This document shows, piece after piece, positions 34,729 to 43,354 of a DNA stretch of 64,000 nucleotides. The position numbers and the translations under genes were made by a program. The first letter of the stretch is position 1. Every line of letters begins with the position of its first letter. The stretch comes from Micromonospora chalcea (GTDB lineage: Bacteria; Actinomycetota; Actinomycetes; Mycobacteriales; Micromonosporaceae): assembly GCF_002926165.1 (NCBI RefSeq), contig NZ_MAGP01000094.1, positions 33,369 to 97,368 on the forward strand, in the 5' to 3' direction. Under the pieces are notes generated by a model. That model was not told the DNA's origin. It was given only the letters and a program-made list of their open reading frames with translations, and did no database searches.

Positions 34729-34767
34729 CCGGTCATCCTCCCGTCGGCTGACGTGACGGTCCACACT

Positions 34768-34777
34768 ACTTGCAAGT
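34768..34777. promoter_or_regulatory. Palindrome in pxp/hemolysin III divergent promoter
   Basis: ACTTGCAAGT is a perfect 10-bp palindrome 40 bp before pxpB and 27 bp before the opposite gene. It is a possible operator; no regulator is adjacent. Confidence 0.35.
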
Positions 34778-34791
34778 AACCTACGCTGTCG

Positions 34792-34797
34792 TAACCT
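34792..34797 (+). promoter_or_regulatory. -10 box for leaderless hemolysin III gene
   Basis: TAACCT is followed by 6 nt and then the GTG start at 34804. Confidence 0.6.
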
Positions 34798-34803
34798 GTT
34801 GAT

Positions 34804-35481
34804 GTGACCACATCCGCACCGTTCCGGCTCCGGCCGGCCGACATCGGGAAGCCGCGCATGCGCGGCTGGCTGCACGCATACGCGTTCTTCGCCGCTCTCG
34901 TCTGCGGCATCGTGCTGTGTTCGATCGCCGCCGGCCGACCCGGCTGGGCGCCGCTGGTGAGCTGCCTGATCTACAGCTTCACCGTGTGCGGGCTGTTCGG
35001 CACCAGCGCGCTCTACCACCGGCGGGTCTGGTCCGAACGCGGCTACCAGATCATGCGCCGGATGGACCACTCTATGATCTTCGTGTTCATCGCCGGCACC
35101 TACACGCCGTTCTGCGCGCTGCTGCTGGACACCCGGCAGGCCACGATCATGCTGAGCCTGGTCTGGGGCGGCGCGATCGCGGGCGTGGCGGTGAAGCTGA
35201 TCTGGCCGCACGCGCCGCGCTGGGTCTCCGCCCCGCTCTATCTCGCGCTCGGCTGGGTAGCGGTGGCCATGCTGCCGCAGATCCTGCACTCCGGCGGCGT
35301 CACCGCGCTGGTGCTGCTGGCGGTGGGCGGCGCGATCTACAGCGTGGGCGCGGTGTTCTACGCGCTGCGCCGCCCGAACCCGTGGCCCACGGTCTTCGGG
35401 CACCACGAGTTCTTCCACGCCTGCACGCTCGTCGCGGCGATCTGCCACCACATCGCGATCTACTTCGCCCTGTTCGCCTGA
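34804..35481 (+). CDS. Hemolysin III / PAQR-family membrane protein
   Basis: The 225-residue protein has seven hydrophobic segments and the family motifs: SALYHR near residue 72, the DHSMIFVFIAGTYTP block near 88 and HHEFFHACTLVAAICHH near 200. The conserved Ser, Asp and three His form a zinc-dependent hydrolase-like site in PAQR proteins. The bacterial role is unclear (membrane homeostasis; hemolysis when overexpressed). The gene is leaderless and has its own terminator. Confidence 0.9.
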   Translation: MTTSAPFRLRPADIGKPRMRGWLHAYAFFAALVCGIVLCSIAAGRPGWAPLVSCLIYSFTVCGLFGTSALYHRRVWSERGYQIMRRMDHSMIFVFIAGTYTPFCALLLDTRQATIMLSLVWGGAIAGVAVKLIWPHAPRWVSAPLYLALGWVAVAMLPQILHSGGVTALVLLAVGGAIYSVGAVFYALRRPNPWPTVFGHHEFFHACTLVAAICHHIAIYFALFA

Positions 35482-35519
35482 GCCGAGCCGCGCCGCGCCG
35501 GACCGGCCCCGGACACGCG

Positions 35520-35549
35520 CGAGGGCCCCGCGCCGTTGCGGGGCCCTCG
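35520..35549. terminator. Bidirectional terminator
   Basis: A perfect 12-bp stem (35520-35531 with 35538-35549) with a 6-nt loop separates the convergent hemolysin III and DUF6458 genes. Confidence 0.85.
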
Positions 35550-35566
35550 GGTTCGGGGGTACGGGA

Positions 35567-35857
35567 TCAGGCCGGGTAACCCGAGCCAGGACCACGCACC
35601 TCGCGGTACTCCTCGCGTACGACGCGGTCCTCCCGCACCGGTGCGACCGGCTCGGCGACGACCCGCTCACGCACCGGCGCGGCCACGACCCGGCGGCGGC
35701 TGTTCCAGAAGTAGAGCGTGGTGAGCAGGCCGGCGACGCCGGCGAGCATGAGCACCCAGCCCACCACGTTGAGGTTCAGCCATCCCAGATTGGCGTCGAC
35801 GGCGAACGCGAAGATCGCGCCGAGCGCGATGAGAAAGATGCTGGCACCGATGCCCAT
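35567..35857 (-). CDS. DUF6458 family small membrane protein, paralogue 1
   Basis: The 96-residue protein starts MGIGASIFLIALGAIFAFAV. It has two transmembrane helices (about 4-24 and 32-52) separated by the LNVVGW loop, then an Arg/Val/Glu-rich cytoplasmic tail. ATG 35857 has AAGGAGG; the longer frame to 35956 is not supported. A paralogue at 37936-38205 shares the N-terminal two-helix unit. The function is unknown. Confidence 0.85.
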   Translation of the reverse strand: MGIGASIFLIALGAIFAFAVDANLGWLNLNVVGWVLMLAGVAGLLTTLYFWNSRRRVVAAPVRERVVAEPVAPVREDRVVREEYREVRGPGSGYPA

Positions 35858-35974
35858 GACGTCGCCTCCTTGGCGTCCTGCTGGCGTTTCCTGCCCGCCG
35901 CGGCCATGGATGAGGTAGCGGCACACATCGACATACCCAGGCGCTTTGATCGTCAATCAGGCAAGCTGGGCGGT

Positions 35975-36511
35975 ATGACGGACGGCAGGAACGGGCAGCG
36001 GACGCTGGTGCTGCTGCGGCACGCCAAGGCCGAGCCGTCCGGGGACCTCCCGGACGTGGAGCGGTCACTCACCGCGCGGGGGCACGCCGACGCGGCCACC
36101 GCCGGGGCCTGGCTGGCCCGGCACGGGCTGCTCCCCGACGTGGTGCTCTGCTCGCCCGCCCGGCGTACCCGGCAGACCTGGCACGACGCGGCGATGGGCA
36201 TGAGCGGTTCGCCGACGGAGAGCGGTCCGGCGGGCTCGGCGCCCGCGGTGCGGTACGAGGCGAGCGCGTACGACGCGCTTCCGGATCAGCTGCTGGAGCT
36301 GCTGTGGACCGTCGAGCCGACCGCCGGTACCGTGCTGCTGGTCGCCCACAATCCGGGGATCTCACTGTTGTCGGCGCTGCTCGACCCGCAGCGGGCCGAC
36401 CCGGACGGGCTGCGGACCAGTGACCTGGTGGTGCACCGGCCGACGACCCGCTGGGCCGACCTCGGGCCCGGAACCGCGCCGATCACCGGCCGCCACACCG
36501 CCCGCGCCTGA
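35975..36511 (+). CDS. Histidine phosphatase family protein (SixA-like)
   Basis: The 178-residue cytoplasmic protein shows the RHG-type motif LLRHAKAE near residue 15 (phosphorylated His), the SPARRTRQTW arginine near 65, and the second catalytic His in LLVAHNPGIS near 130. SixA-like enzymes dephosphorylate phosphohistidine or small phosphoesters. CAAGCT 7 nt before ATG 35975 may be a leaderless -10. It converges on the HxlR gene. Confidence 0.88.
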   Translation: MTDGRNGQRTLVLLRHAKAEPSGDLPDVERSLTARGHADAATAGAWLARHGLLPDVVLCSPARRTRQTWHDAAMGMSGSPTESGPAGSAPAVRYEASAYDALPDQLLELLWTVEPTAGTVLLVAHNPGISLLSALLDPQRADPDGLRTSDLVVHRPTTRWADLGPGTAPITGRHTARA

Positions 36512-36521
36512 TCCACAGCGC

Positions 36522-36932
36522 TCAGCCGACGCGGGTGTCGTACGCGGCCCGGTTGGCGAGCACGTCGTCCATGTGCGCCTCCGCCCAGGACTTCAGGCCG
36601 CGGATCATCTCGTGCAGGGAGAACCCGAGGTCGGTCATCTCGTAGGTGACCGTCACCGGCACTGTCGGCTCGACGGTGCGGGTGATCAGACCGTCGCGCT
36701 CCAGGGCGCGCAGCGTCTGGGTGAGCATCTTCTGGCTGACCCCGGGCAGCGTGCGGAACAGCTCGGAGTATCGCCTCGGTCGTGGGTCGCCCGCGCAGTC
36801 CGCCCCGAACCGGTGTGAGCCGTCGCTGCGCAGCGCGGCCAGCACGAGTGCGACCCACTTGTCGGTGATCCGGTCGAGCAGTTGCCGGCTGGGGCACCCG
36901 GCCAGGAACGCGTCGTACTCGGCCTTGCTCAT
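36522..36932 (-). CDS. HxlR-family transcriptional regulator
   Basis: The 136-residue winged-helix protein has the family features: CPSRQLLDRITDKWVALVL (Cys near residue 13), RYSELFRTLPGVSQKMLT near 54, LRALERDGLITRTV near 75 and the VTYEMTDLGFSL wing near 95. A short insertion (GADCAGDPRP) precedes the recognition part and brings a second Cys. Redox sensing through Cys13 is known in some members. The divergent aldo-keto reductase is its likely target. Confidence 0.9.
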   Translation of the reverse strand: MSKAEYDAFLAGCPSRQLLDRITDKWVALVLAALRSDGSHRFGADCAGDPRPRRYSELFRTLPGVSQKMLTQTLRALERDGLITRTVEPTVPVTVTYEMTDLGFSLHEMIRGLKSWAEAHMDDVLANRAAYDTRVG

Positions 36933-36961
36933 CTCTGCTCCTGCCGCCCGGTGAGCTACGC

Positions 36962-36992
36962 ACTTTCAGGTGCCTACTTCCCATGAGAAAGT
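36962..36992. promoter_or_regulatory. Inverted repeat in HxlR/aldo-keto reductase promoter
   Basis: ACTTTC (36962-36967) and GAAAGT (36987-36992) face each other across 19 nt, 30 bp upstream of the HxlR gene. It is a candidate operator. Confidence 0.4.
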
Positions 36993-37059
36993 AACATCCC
37001 GATAGTGGAGGGCGGCCGCCGCGACCCGGCGGCGTCGCGTAACGACGAGAGGTACACGC

Positions 37060-37926
37060 ATGGCCCCCACCACCCTTCCCGGCGGCACCTGGACGCTGGG
37101 CGACCTGACCGTGACCCGGTTCGGCTACGGCGCGATGCAGCTCGCCGGCCAGTGGGTCATGGGACCACCGGCGGACCACGAGGGCGCCCTCGCGGTGCTG
37201 CGCGAGGCGGTCGCGCTCGGCATCACCCACATCGACACCAGCGCGGCGTACGGGCCGTACGTCACCAACCGGCTGATCAGGGAGGCGCTGCACCCGTACC
37301 CGGAGTCGCTGTATGTCGTCACCAAGGTCGGCGCGGACCGGGACGAGCAGGGCGGCTGGCCCACCGCGCGCGACCCGCGCAGCCTGCGCCGGCAGGTCCG
37401 GGAGAACCTGGAGACGCTCGGCCTGGAGAGGCTCGACCTGGTCAACCTGCGGCTCGGCGACGCCACGGGCCCGCAGCCCGGCTCGCTCGCCGAGCCGCTG
37501 GAGACGCTCGTCGCGCTCCAGCGGGAGGGCCTGATCCGCCACCTCGGCCTGAGCAACGTGACGCCGGAACAGGTCACCGAGGCACAGGCCATCACATCCA
37601 TCGTCTGCGTGCAGAACCACTACAACCTGGCGCACCGCGCAGACGACGACCTGATCGACGAGCTGGCCCGGCAGGGCGTCGCCTACGTGCCGTACTTCCC
37701 GCTCGGCGGCTTCACCCCGCTGCAGTCCTCGGCGCTGTCGGCAGTGGCCGCGCGCCTCGGGGCGACACCGATGGGTGTCGCCCTGGCCTGGCTGCTGCGC
37801 CGTTCCCCGAACATCCTGCTGATCCCCGGCACCAAGTCCGTCGCGCACCTGCGCGAGAACGTCGCCGGCGCCGGGCTGGCCCTCTCCGGCGAGGATCTCG
37901 CCGAGCTGGACCGGATCGGCAGCTGA
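37060..37926 (+). CDS. Aldo/keto reductase
   Basis: The 288-residue NADPH-dependent oxidoreductase has DTSAAYGPYVTN near residue 60 (catalytic Asp and Tyr), VVTKVGAD near 88 (Lys), GLSNVTPEQVTEAQ near 165 and a C-terminal GTKSVAHLREN cofactor loop near 260. At the position where the usual active-site His follows the LV strand (about residue 130) the sequence is NLRLGD, so substrate range may be unusual. It is divergent from the HxlR regulator. Confidence 0.92.
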   Translation: MAPTTLPGGTWTLGDLTVTRFGYGAMQLAGQWVMGPPADHEGALAVLREAVALGITHIDTSAAYGPYVTNRLIREALHPYPESLYVVTKVGADRDEQGGWPTARDPRSLRRQVRENLETLGLERLDLVNLRLGDATGPQPGSLAEPLETLVALQREGLIRHLGLSNVTPEQVTEAQAITSIVCVQNHYNLAHRADDDLIDELARQGVAYVPYFPLGGFTPLQSSALSAVAARLGATPMGVALAWLLRRSPNILLIPGTKSVAHLRENVAGAGLALSGEDLAELDRIGS

Positions 37927-37935
37927 GACGCGGCG

Positions 37936-38205
37936 TCAGGACGGCGGCGCCGTCGGCGGCGGCGGGTCGGGCGGCGGCGGCATCATCGCGGTCGGATGCG
38001 AGAGCCGGTTCTCCTCCACGATGAGCGTGCGGGCCCGCTTGCGGCGGTCCTGCCAGAACCACAGCGTGGTCAGCAGGACGCCCAGCCCGGCCAGGATGAA
38101 GACCCAGCCGACCGCACGCAGGTCGATCCACCAGACGTTGGCCCGGATGGCGAAGGTCATGATCGCGCCGAGCGCGATGAGAAAGATGGCGCTACCAATG
38201 CCCAT
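37936..38205 (-). CDS. DUF6458 family small membrane protein, paralogue 2
   Basis: The 89-residue protein begins MGIGSAIFLIALGAIMTFAI, with two transmembrane helices linked by DLRAVGW, as in the paralogue at 35567-35857. Its tail differs, with a basic segment then Met/Pro-rich residues. The start has GGGGGAG upstream. The closeness of the two genes suggests a duplication within this region. Confidence 0.85.
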   Translation of the reverse strand: MGIGSAIFLIALGAIMTFAIRANVWWIDLRAVGWVFILAGLGVLLTTLWFWQDRRKRARTLIVEENRLSHPTAMMPPPPDPPPPTAPPS

Positions 38206-38303
38206 GTGCGCTGCACTCCCCCGTGCGATGGCCTTGGGCGTACTCCGGTCGTGGTCCGCGACGGTTACCCGCCACCGGGCCGCCTATCCGCCCGGGGCGC
38301 ACG

Positions 38304-38347
38304 CACGACGACGGCCGGCGGGCTGGGGCCCGCCGGCCGTCGTCGTG
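38304..38347 (-). terminator. Strong terminator of the fadE gene
   Basis: A perfect 20-bp stem (38304-38323 with 38328-38347) with a 4-nt loop stands 44 nt past the stop at 38391. Confidence 0.9.
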
Positions 38348-38390
38348 AGGGGGAGAGTGACGCTTCAGGGGTGAAAGCCCCCGGAAGGGC

Positions 38391-40247
38391 TCAGAAAGCC
38401 TCCTCCGGGAGGTCCATGATCTCCAGGTCGGTGCCCTCGATGATCCGCCGGTCCGCGCCGATGCGGGGCAGCACCTCGCGGGCGAAGAACCGGGCGGCGG
38501 CGACCTTGCCGGTGTAGAAGGACTTGTCGGCCGCGGAGACCTCGCCGGCCAGCGCCTTCAGCGCCACGTCCGCCTGCTTCTGCAGCAGCCAGCCGACCAC
38601 CAGGTCGCCGATCGCGAGCAGGAACCGGCGGCTGCTCAGGCCGACCTTGTAGAGGGCGCGGGTGTCGCCACCCTGGGCCTCGCCCAGCCAGCCGGTCATC
38701 ACGCCGAGGATGTTCTGGATCTCGGCGAGCGCCTTGCCGAGCGCCTGCCGCTCCTCCTTGAGCTGGCCGTTGCCGGCCTCGGAGGTGATGTGCTCCTGGA
38801 TCTCGGCGGCGACCGCCATCAGGGCCTTGCCGTTGTCCCGGACGATCTTGCGGAAGATCAGGTCCAGGCTCTGGATCGCCGTGGTGCCCTCGTACAGGGT
38901 GTCGATCTTGGCGTCCCGGACGTACTGCTCCAGCGGGTAGTCCTGGAGGAAGCCGGAGCCGCCGAAGGTCTGCAGCGCCTCGTGCCCGAGCAGCTCGTAC
39001 GCCCGCTCCGAACCGACGCCCTTGACCAGCGGCAGGAGCAGGTCGTTGACCCGCTTCGCCAGCTTGGTGGCCTTCTCGTCACCGGCCGCCTCGGCGATCG
39101 TGACCTTGTCCTGCCAGGTCGCGGTGTAGCAGACGAGCGCGCGCAGGCCCTCGGCGTACGACTTCTGCAGCAGCAGCGAGCGGCGCACGTCCGGGTGGTT
39201 GGTGATGGTCACCCGCGGCGCGGTCTTGTCGGCCATCTGGGTGAGGTCGGCGCCCTGCACCCGGTTCTTGGCGTACTCCAGCGCGTTCAGGTAGCCGGTG
39301 GAGAGCGTGGCGATGGCCTTGGTGCCGACCAGCATCCGGGCGTACTCGATGATCATGAACATCTGGCGGATGCCGTCGTGCTTCTCACCCAGCAGCCAGC
39401 CCTTGGCCGGTACGCCGTGCTCGCCGAAGGTCACCTCGCAGGTGTTCGAGACCTTCAGGCCCATCTTGTGCTCGACGTTGGTGGCGTAGACGCCGTTGCG
39501 CTCGCCCAGCTCGCCGGTCTCGGCGTCGAAGTGGTACTTCGGCACGACGAACAGCGACAGGCCCTTGGTGCCCGGGCCACCGGCGCCCTCGACGCCGACC
39601 GGGCGGGCCAGCACGTAGTGGACGATGTTGTCGCTCAGGTCGTGCTCACCGGAGGTGATGAAGCGCTTCACGCCCTCGATGTGCCACGAGCCGTCCGGCT
39701 GCTGGATCGCGCGGGTACGGCCGGCGCCCACGTCCGAGCCGGCGTCCGGCTCGGTGAGGACCATGGTCGAACCCCACTGCTTGTCGATGAACAGCCGGGC
39801 CCACTTCTTCTGCTCCTCGGTGCCCTCGACGTGCAGCACGTGGGCGAAGGACGGGCCGGAGGCGTACATCCAGATCGGGGCGTTGGCGCCGAGCACCAGC
39901 TCGGCGAGCGACCACCAGAGGGCACGCGGGGCGTTGGTGCCGCCCAGGGACTCCGGCAGGTCGAGGCGCCAGAACTCGGAGTCCATGAACGCCTTGTACG
40001 ACTTCTTGAACGATTCCGGCAGCGGCGCGGTGAACGTCGCCGGGTCGAAGACCGGCGGGTTGCGGTCGCTGTCCGTGTAGCTGGCAGCCAGGTCCTCGCG
40101 GGCGAGGCGGTCGACCTCGCCGAGGAAGCTGCGGGCGGTGTCGACGTCCAGGTCCGTGAACGGGGCCTGGCCGAGCGTCCGGTCCGCCCCGAATACCTCG
40201 AACAGGTTGAACTCGAGGTCCCGCACGTTGCTCTTGTAGTGGGTCAT
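38391..40247 (-). CDS. Acyl-CoA dehydrogenase, FadE5-like
   Basis: The 618-residue flavoenzyme has the long form of FadE5-type dehydrogenases. It has an N-terminal extension ([20 protein letters not shown]), the FAD/substrate motif [12 protein letters not shown] near residue 168, [12 protein letters not shown] near 195, and [21 protein letters not shown] near 435. The catalytic Glu region is YEGTTAIQ. It catalyses the first step of fatty-acid beta-oxidation. In mycobacteria the electrons pass via EtfAB to EtfD; an EtfD-like gene is at 60153-62351. Two palindromes lie 28-80 bp upstream. Confidence 0.93.
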   Translation of the reverse strand: MTHYKSNVRDLEFNLFEVFGADRTLGQAPFTDLDVDTARSFLGEVDRLAREDLAASYTDSDRNPPVFDPATFTAPLPESFKKSYKAFMDSEFWRLDLPESLGGTNAPRALWWSLAELVLGANAPIWMYASGPSFAHVLHVEGTEEQKKWARLFIDKQWGSTMVLTEPDAGSDVGAGRTRAIQQPDGSWHIEGVKRFITSGEHDLSDNIVHYVLARPVGVEGAGGPGTKGLSLFVVPKYHFDAETGELGERNGVYATNVEHKMGLKVSNTCEVTFGEHGVPAKGWLLGEKHDGIRQMFMIIEYARMLVGTKAIATLSTGYLNALEYAKNRVQGADLTQMADKTAPRVTITNHPDVRRSLLLQKSYAEGLRALVCYTATWQDKVTIAEAAGDEKATKLAKRVNDLLLPLVKGVGSERAYELLGHEALQTFGGSGFLQDYPLEQYVRDAKIDTLYEGTTAIQSLDLIFRKIVRDNGKALMAVAAEIQEHITSEAGNGQLKEERQALGKALAEIQNILGVMTGWLGEAQGGDTRALYKVGLSSRRFLLAIGDLVVGWLLQKQADVALKALAGEVSAADKSFYTGKVAAARFFAREVLPRIGADRRIIEGTDLEIMDLPEEAF

Positions 40248-40274
40248 GCTCGCTGGCCCCGCTTCCGGACAGGT

Positions 40275-40326
40275 GTTACCGATCAGTAACTCCAGACTGT
40301 ATTACTCACCGGTAGGCAACGACAAG
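40275..40326. promoter_or_regulatory. Paired TetR-type operator sites upstream of fadE
   Basis: Site 1 is GTTAC-CGATCA-GTAAC (40275-40290). Site 2 is a weaker ATTAC-TCACCG-GTAGG (40311-40326). Site 1 matches the palindrome before the EtfD-like gene (62400-62415) in 14 of 16 positions. Confidence 0.7.
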
Positions 40327-40363
40327 CGGATCTCGGAAGTGACAGCGATTACACACTTCCCGT

Positions 40364-41491
40364 TCATCCGTCGGCGGCGCCGACCTCCCAGCTCGGCACC
40401 GGCGTCGCGGTGGCGCTGTACGGGCCGGCGTACTCCATCAGGACCAGCGCGATGTCGTCGTCGAGCCGGCCGTGCACCCACTCGACCAGGGCGGTCTCCA
40501 GCGAGGCCAGCCCGTCGGCGACGGTGCCGTGGCCGAGCAACGGCCAGGCCCGGTCGGCGGTGGGGAAGAACTCGCCGTCCCGGCGCGCCTCGCCAAGCCC
40601 GTCGGTGAACAGCAGCAGCCGGTCGCCCGGCTCCAGCCGCTCCACGCGCGGCCGGACCACCGGCATGAAGCCGAGCGGCGGCGCGGGCGCGGGCGGCTCC
40701 AGCGGGATCACCGCGCCCCGGCGCAGCAGCAACGGCGGCGGGTGCCCGCAGTTGACGATCGTGAGGGTGCCGCCGCGCTCCTCGACCAGCGCCGCGGTGA
40801 CGAAGTCCTCGTCGCCGACGTTGCGGGCCACCGCGCGGTCCAGGTCGGTCACCACCGCGCGCAGGTCGGCCCGCTCGTACGCGACGTGCCGGTAGGAACC
40901 GAGCACGATGCTGGCCAGGCGGACCGCGTCCAGCCCCTTGCCCCGGACGTCACCGATGATCATGCGGACGCCGTACGGGGTGTCCATCGCCTCGTACAGG
41001 TCGCCGCCGATCTCGGCGGTAGCGGTCGAGGAGATGTACCGGGCGGCCACCGCGAGCGTGCCGACCTGCGGTCCGAGCGGGCGCAGCACCGCCTGCTGGG
41101 CCACCGAGGCGAGCCGGGACAGCTCCGCGATCCGGTCCACCTGCCGCTGGCGTACCGCCGCCGTGGCCGCGGCGACGACAGTCCCCACCGCGATGGCTGT
41201 CACGTTCACGGCGGTCACCAGCGTGGTACCCCGCTCGGCGAGGGCGAAGGCGACACCGACGGCGGTGGCCAGCCCGCCCATCGCGAGCACCACCCGCCAG
41301 GAGGCCAGCGCCGCCGCCAGGAACGGCGCGATGACCATCAGCGCGAGGTAGTGCGCCGGACGGCCGTCGGCCAGTTCCGCCGCGGCGACGATCGCGAGCA
41401 GCCCGAGGGCCGCGCCGAGGCCGGCGCGGGATCCGGGGCTCAGCGGGCGACGGCCCGGCTGGAAGGGTTGCGTGCGTACATCGGACAGCAT
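40364..41491 (-). CDS. Membrane-bound PP2C/SpoIIE-type serine phosphatase (RsbU-like)
   Basis: The 375-residue protein has an N-terminal membrane domain (about residues 20-110, four to five helices), a linker helix, and a SpoIIE/PP2C phosphatase domain. Landmarks are EIGGDLYEA near 160, IIGDVRGKGLDA near 177, NCGHPPPLLL near 245 and LLLFTDGLGEAR near 295. Such enzymes dephosphorylate anti-anti-sigma factors. No partner gene is adjacent. The ATG at 41491 has only a weak ribosome site, so a later start is possible. Confidence 0.88.
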   Translation of the reverse strand: MLSDVRTQPFQPGRRPLSPGSRAGLGAALGLLAIVAAAELADGRPAHYLALMVIAPFLAAALASWRVVLAMGGLATAVGVAFALAERGTTLVTAVNVTAIAVGTVVAAATAAVRQRQVDRIAELSRLASVAQQAVLRPLGPQVGTLAVAARYISSTATAEIGGDLYEAMDTPYGVRMIIGDVRGKGLDAVRLASIVLGSYRHVAYERADLRAVVTDLDRAVARNVGDEDFVTAALVEERGGTLTIVNCGHPPPLLLRRGAVIPLEPPAPAPPLGFMPVVRPRVERLEPGDRLLLFTDGLGEARRDGEFFPTADRAWPLLGHGTVADGLASLETALVEWVHGRLDDDIALVLMEYAGPYSATATPVPSWEVGAADG

Positions 41492-41559
41492 GCCTGATGG
41501 ACGTGAACGGGAGAATGAACCTGGCCCGTCGGCCGTGGAAGTTCTGGCCGAGTGGACGG

Positions 41560-42192
41560 TCAGCCGAGGACCTCGTACCGGACCTGGATGTGCCCGAGAC
41601 CGGTGGCGGCGATGGACGCGAACGCGGCGCGGGACAGGTCCAGGCACCGGCCCTCGATGAACGGGCCCCGGTCGTTGATCCGCACCACCACCGACTTGCC
41701 GTTGTCCGGGTTGGTGACCCGGACCTTCGTGTTGAACGGCAGCGTCTTGTGCGCGGCGGTCAGCGCGTTCGGGTTGAACGACTCGCCGTTCGCGGTCATC
41801 TGACCCTCGGCGTAGAAGGACGCGCCGCAGGAGCCGCTGTCCACGACCTTCGGGCTGCTGGTCTTCTTCGCCGTCGGCGACGGGGAGGCGGTCCGGGCCT
41901 TGCTCCGGGAGGCCGCCTGGGTCCGGCTCGACTTCGGGCTCGCGGTGGCCTTCGGCGACGGGCTGAGGCTCGCGCTCGGCGAGGCCGAGGCGCTCGGCGA
42001 GGGGGCCGCCGAGGTGGGGGCGGGCGTGCTGGGCAGCGTCGCGACCGCGACCGGCTCGGCGGGCGGCTCGGCGGAGGTGAGCCGCACGGCGCCGACGGTA
42101 CCGCCGACCGCGAGCGCCACGCCGACCGCCGCGGTCGCGGCGATGGCGGCGGGCGAGGAGAACTTGCGGGTACGAAGGTGCCTAGCAGCCAC
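41560..42192 (-). CDS. RlpA-like double-psi beta-barrel protein, exported
   Basis: The 210-residue protein has an N-terminal export/membrane helix (about 14-35), a ~75-residue Ser/Pro/Ala/Lys-rich wall-spanning linker, and a C-terminal DPBB domain (about 118-210). Family landmarks are [33 protein letters not shown], and [17 protein letters not shown], which holds the barrel Asp. RlpA proteins cleave denuded glycan strands or bind peptidoglycan. GTG 42192 follows GAAAGGA. Longer readings to 42606 cross a different gene. Confidence 0.85.
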   Translation of the reverse strand: MAARHLRTRKFSSPAAIAATAAVGVALAVGGTVGAVRLTSAEPPAEPVAVATLPSTPAPTSAAPSPSASASPSASLSPSPKATASPKSSRTQAASRSKARTASPSPTAKKTSSPKVVDSGSCGASFYAEGQMTANGESFNPNALTAAHKTLPFNTKVRVTNPDNGKSVVVRINDRGPFIEGRCLDLSRAAFASIAATGLGHIQVRYEVLG

Positions 42193-42352
42193 CGGCCCGG
42201 TCCTTTCGTCAACTGAACAAACCGGCCCGGACCGTAACGAGAGAAGCACTTCCGAAGTCAACGTGATCATGGTGCTATGCCCGTATTTACCCCGGTACGT
42301 GTAGCCGATCACGCCACGCTCGATCGGCCGAACGGCCCACCGATCCCCGAGG

Positions 42353-42901
42353 ATGGAAACCGTGCTGAACCGTCGCCTGGTCGAGCTGTTCCGGTGGATC
42401 GACCCCGGCCCCGGCAGCACCCACCTGGTCAGCGACACCTCCGGCTGGTGGCGTGACCCCGAGGTGCTCGCCCAGGTCGGCCCGGCGCTGGCCGGGCTCT
42501 TTCCGGACGCCCGCCCGACCGTCGTGATCGCGCCCGAGGTGACCGGGCTGCTGCTCGGCCCGCTCGTCGCGGTCGCCACCGGAGCCGGTTTCCTGCCCGC
42601 GTACAAGGACGGCGGCGAGCGACGCCGGGCCGGGCCGACGCGCTGGGCGCAGACACCCCCCGACTACCGGGGCCGGCGGCTGCGGGTCGGCGTGGACAGC
42701 AGGCGGCTCGGCACCGGCGACCGGGTGCTGCTCGTCGACGACTGGGTCGACACCGGCGCGCAACTGGACGCGCTGTGCCGGGTCGTCCGGGACGCCGGGG
42801 CCGACCTGGTCGGCGCCGCCGCGCTCGTCGCGACCTGCCCGCCCGAGGTCGCCGCGCGGCTGAGGCTGCGCACCCTGCTCACCGGCGCCGACCTGCCGTG
42901 A
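42353..42901 (+). CDS. Phosphoribosyltransferase-like protein
   Basis: The 182-residue cytoplasmic protein has a type-I PRTase core with the PRPP-binding loop [16 protein letters not shown] near residue 123, a [12 protein letters not shown] hood region near 57 and an FLPAYKDGG flexible loop near 80. The base or nucleoside substrate cannot be told. The start may instead be GTG 42362, which has better spacing from GAGGATGGA. It diverges from the RlpA-like gene. Confidence 0.78.
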   Translation: METVLNRRLVELFRWIDPGPGSTHLVSDTSGWWRDPEVLAQVGPALAGLFPDARPTVVIAPEVTGLLLGPLVAVATGAGFLPAYKDGGERRRAGPTRWAQTPPDYRGRRLRVGVDSRRLGTGDRVLLVDDWVDTGAQLDALCRVVRDAGADLVGAAALVATCPPEVAARLRLRTLLTGADLP

Positions 42902-42927
42902 GCCGCCGGCGGTGGCGGAGCGTGCCG

Positions 42928-42933
42928 TAGCGT
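42928..42933 (+). promoter_or_regulatory. -10 box for leaderless ASCH gene
   Basis: TAGCGT lies 7 nt before the ATG at 42941. Confidence 0.6.
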
Positions 42934-42940
42934 CGGCGGC

Positions 42941-43354
42941 ATGTGGCCCCGCATCGGTGGATTGCGCGCACTCGCCCTCGGCACGCCCGGTGAGCTGCGC
43001 ACCCGGCTCAACACCCTCGTGCTCTCCGGCGTGAAGACCGCCACCGCCGGCCTCGTGCAGGAGTACGACGACGAGAACGAGGAACTGGAGTACGTCGGCG
43101 AGCGACTGGTCCTGGTCGACGACAACGACCGGTTCGTCGCCGTGATCGAGGTGACAGGCGTCGAGGTGGTGCGCTTCGCCGACGTGCCGTGGGACTTCGC
43201 CCGCGCCGAGGGCGAGGGCGACAGGTCGATCGAGGAGTGGCGCGAGGGCCACGGCGCCTACTGGGCCCGGCAGGGCACGCCGGTCACCGACGACACCCTG
43301 ATCGTCTGCCTCCGGTTCCGGGTGGTCTCCACCGAGGGCAGCGTCGGCACCTAG
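42941..43354 (+). CDS. ASCH-domain protein
   Basis: The 137-residue protein has the ASCH fold pattern: LRALALGTPGELRTRLNTLVLSG, then the VKTATAGL motif near residue 31, a beta-strand GERLVLVDDNDRF near 53 and an FADVPWDFARAEGEGD segment near 80. ASCH domains resemble PUA and probably bind RNA; some have nuclease or amidohydrolase activity. It is leaderless. Its stop overlaps the stop of the convergent oxidoreductase gene as CTAG. Confidence 0.88.
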   Translation: MWPRIGGLRALALGTPGELRTRLNTLVLSGVKTATAGLVQEYDDENEELEYVGERLVLVDDNDRFVAVIEVTGVEVVRFADVPWDFARAEGEGDRSIEEWREGHGAYWARQGTPVTDDTLIVCLRFRVVSTEGSVGT

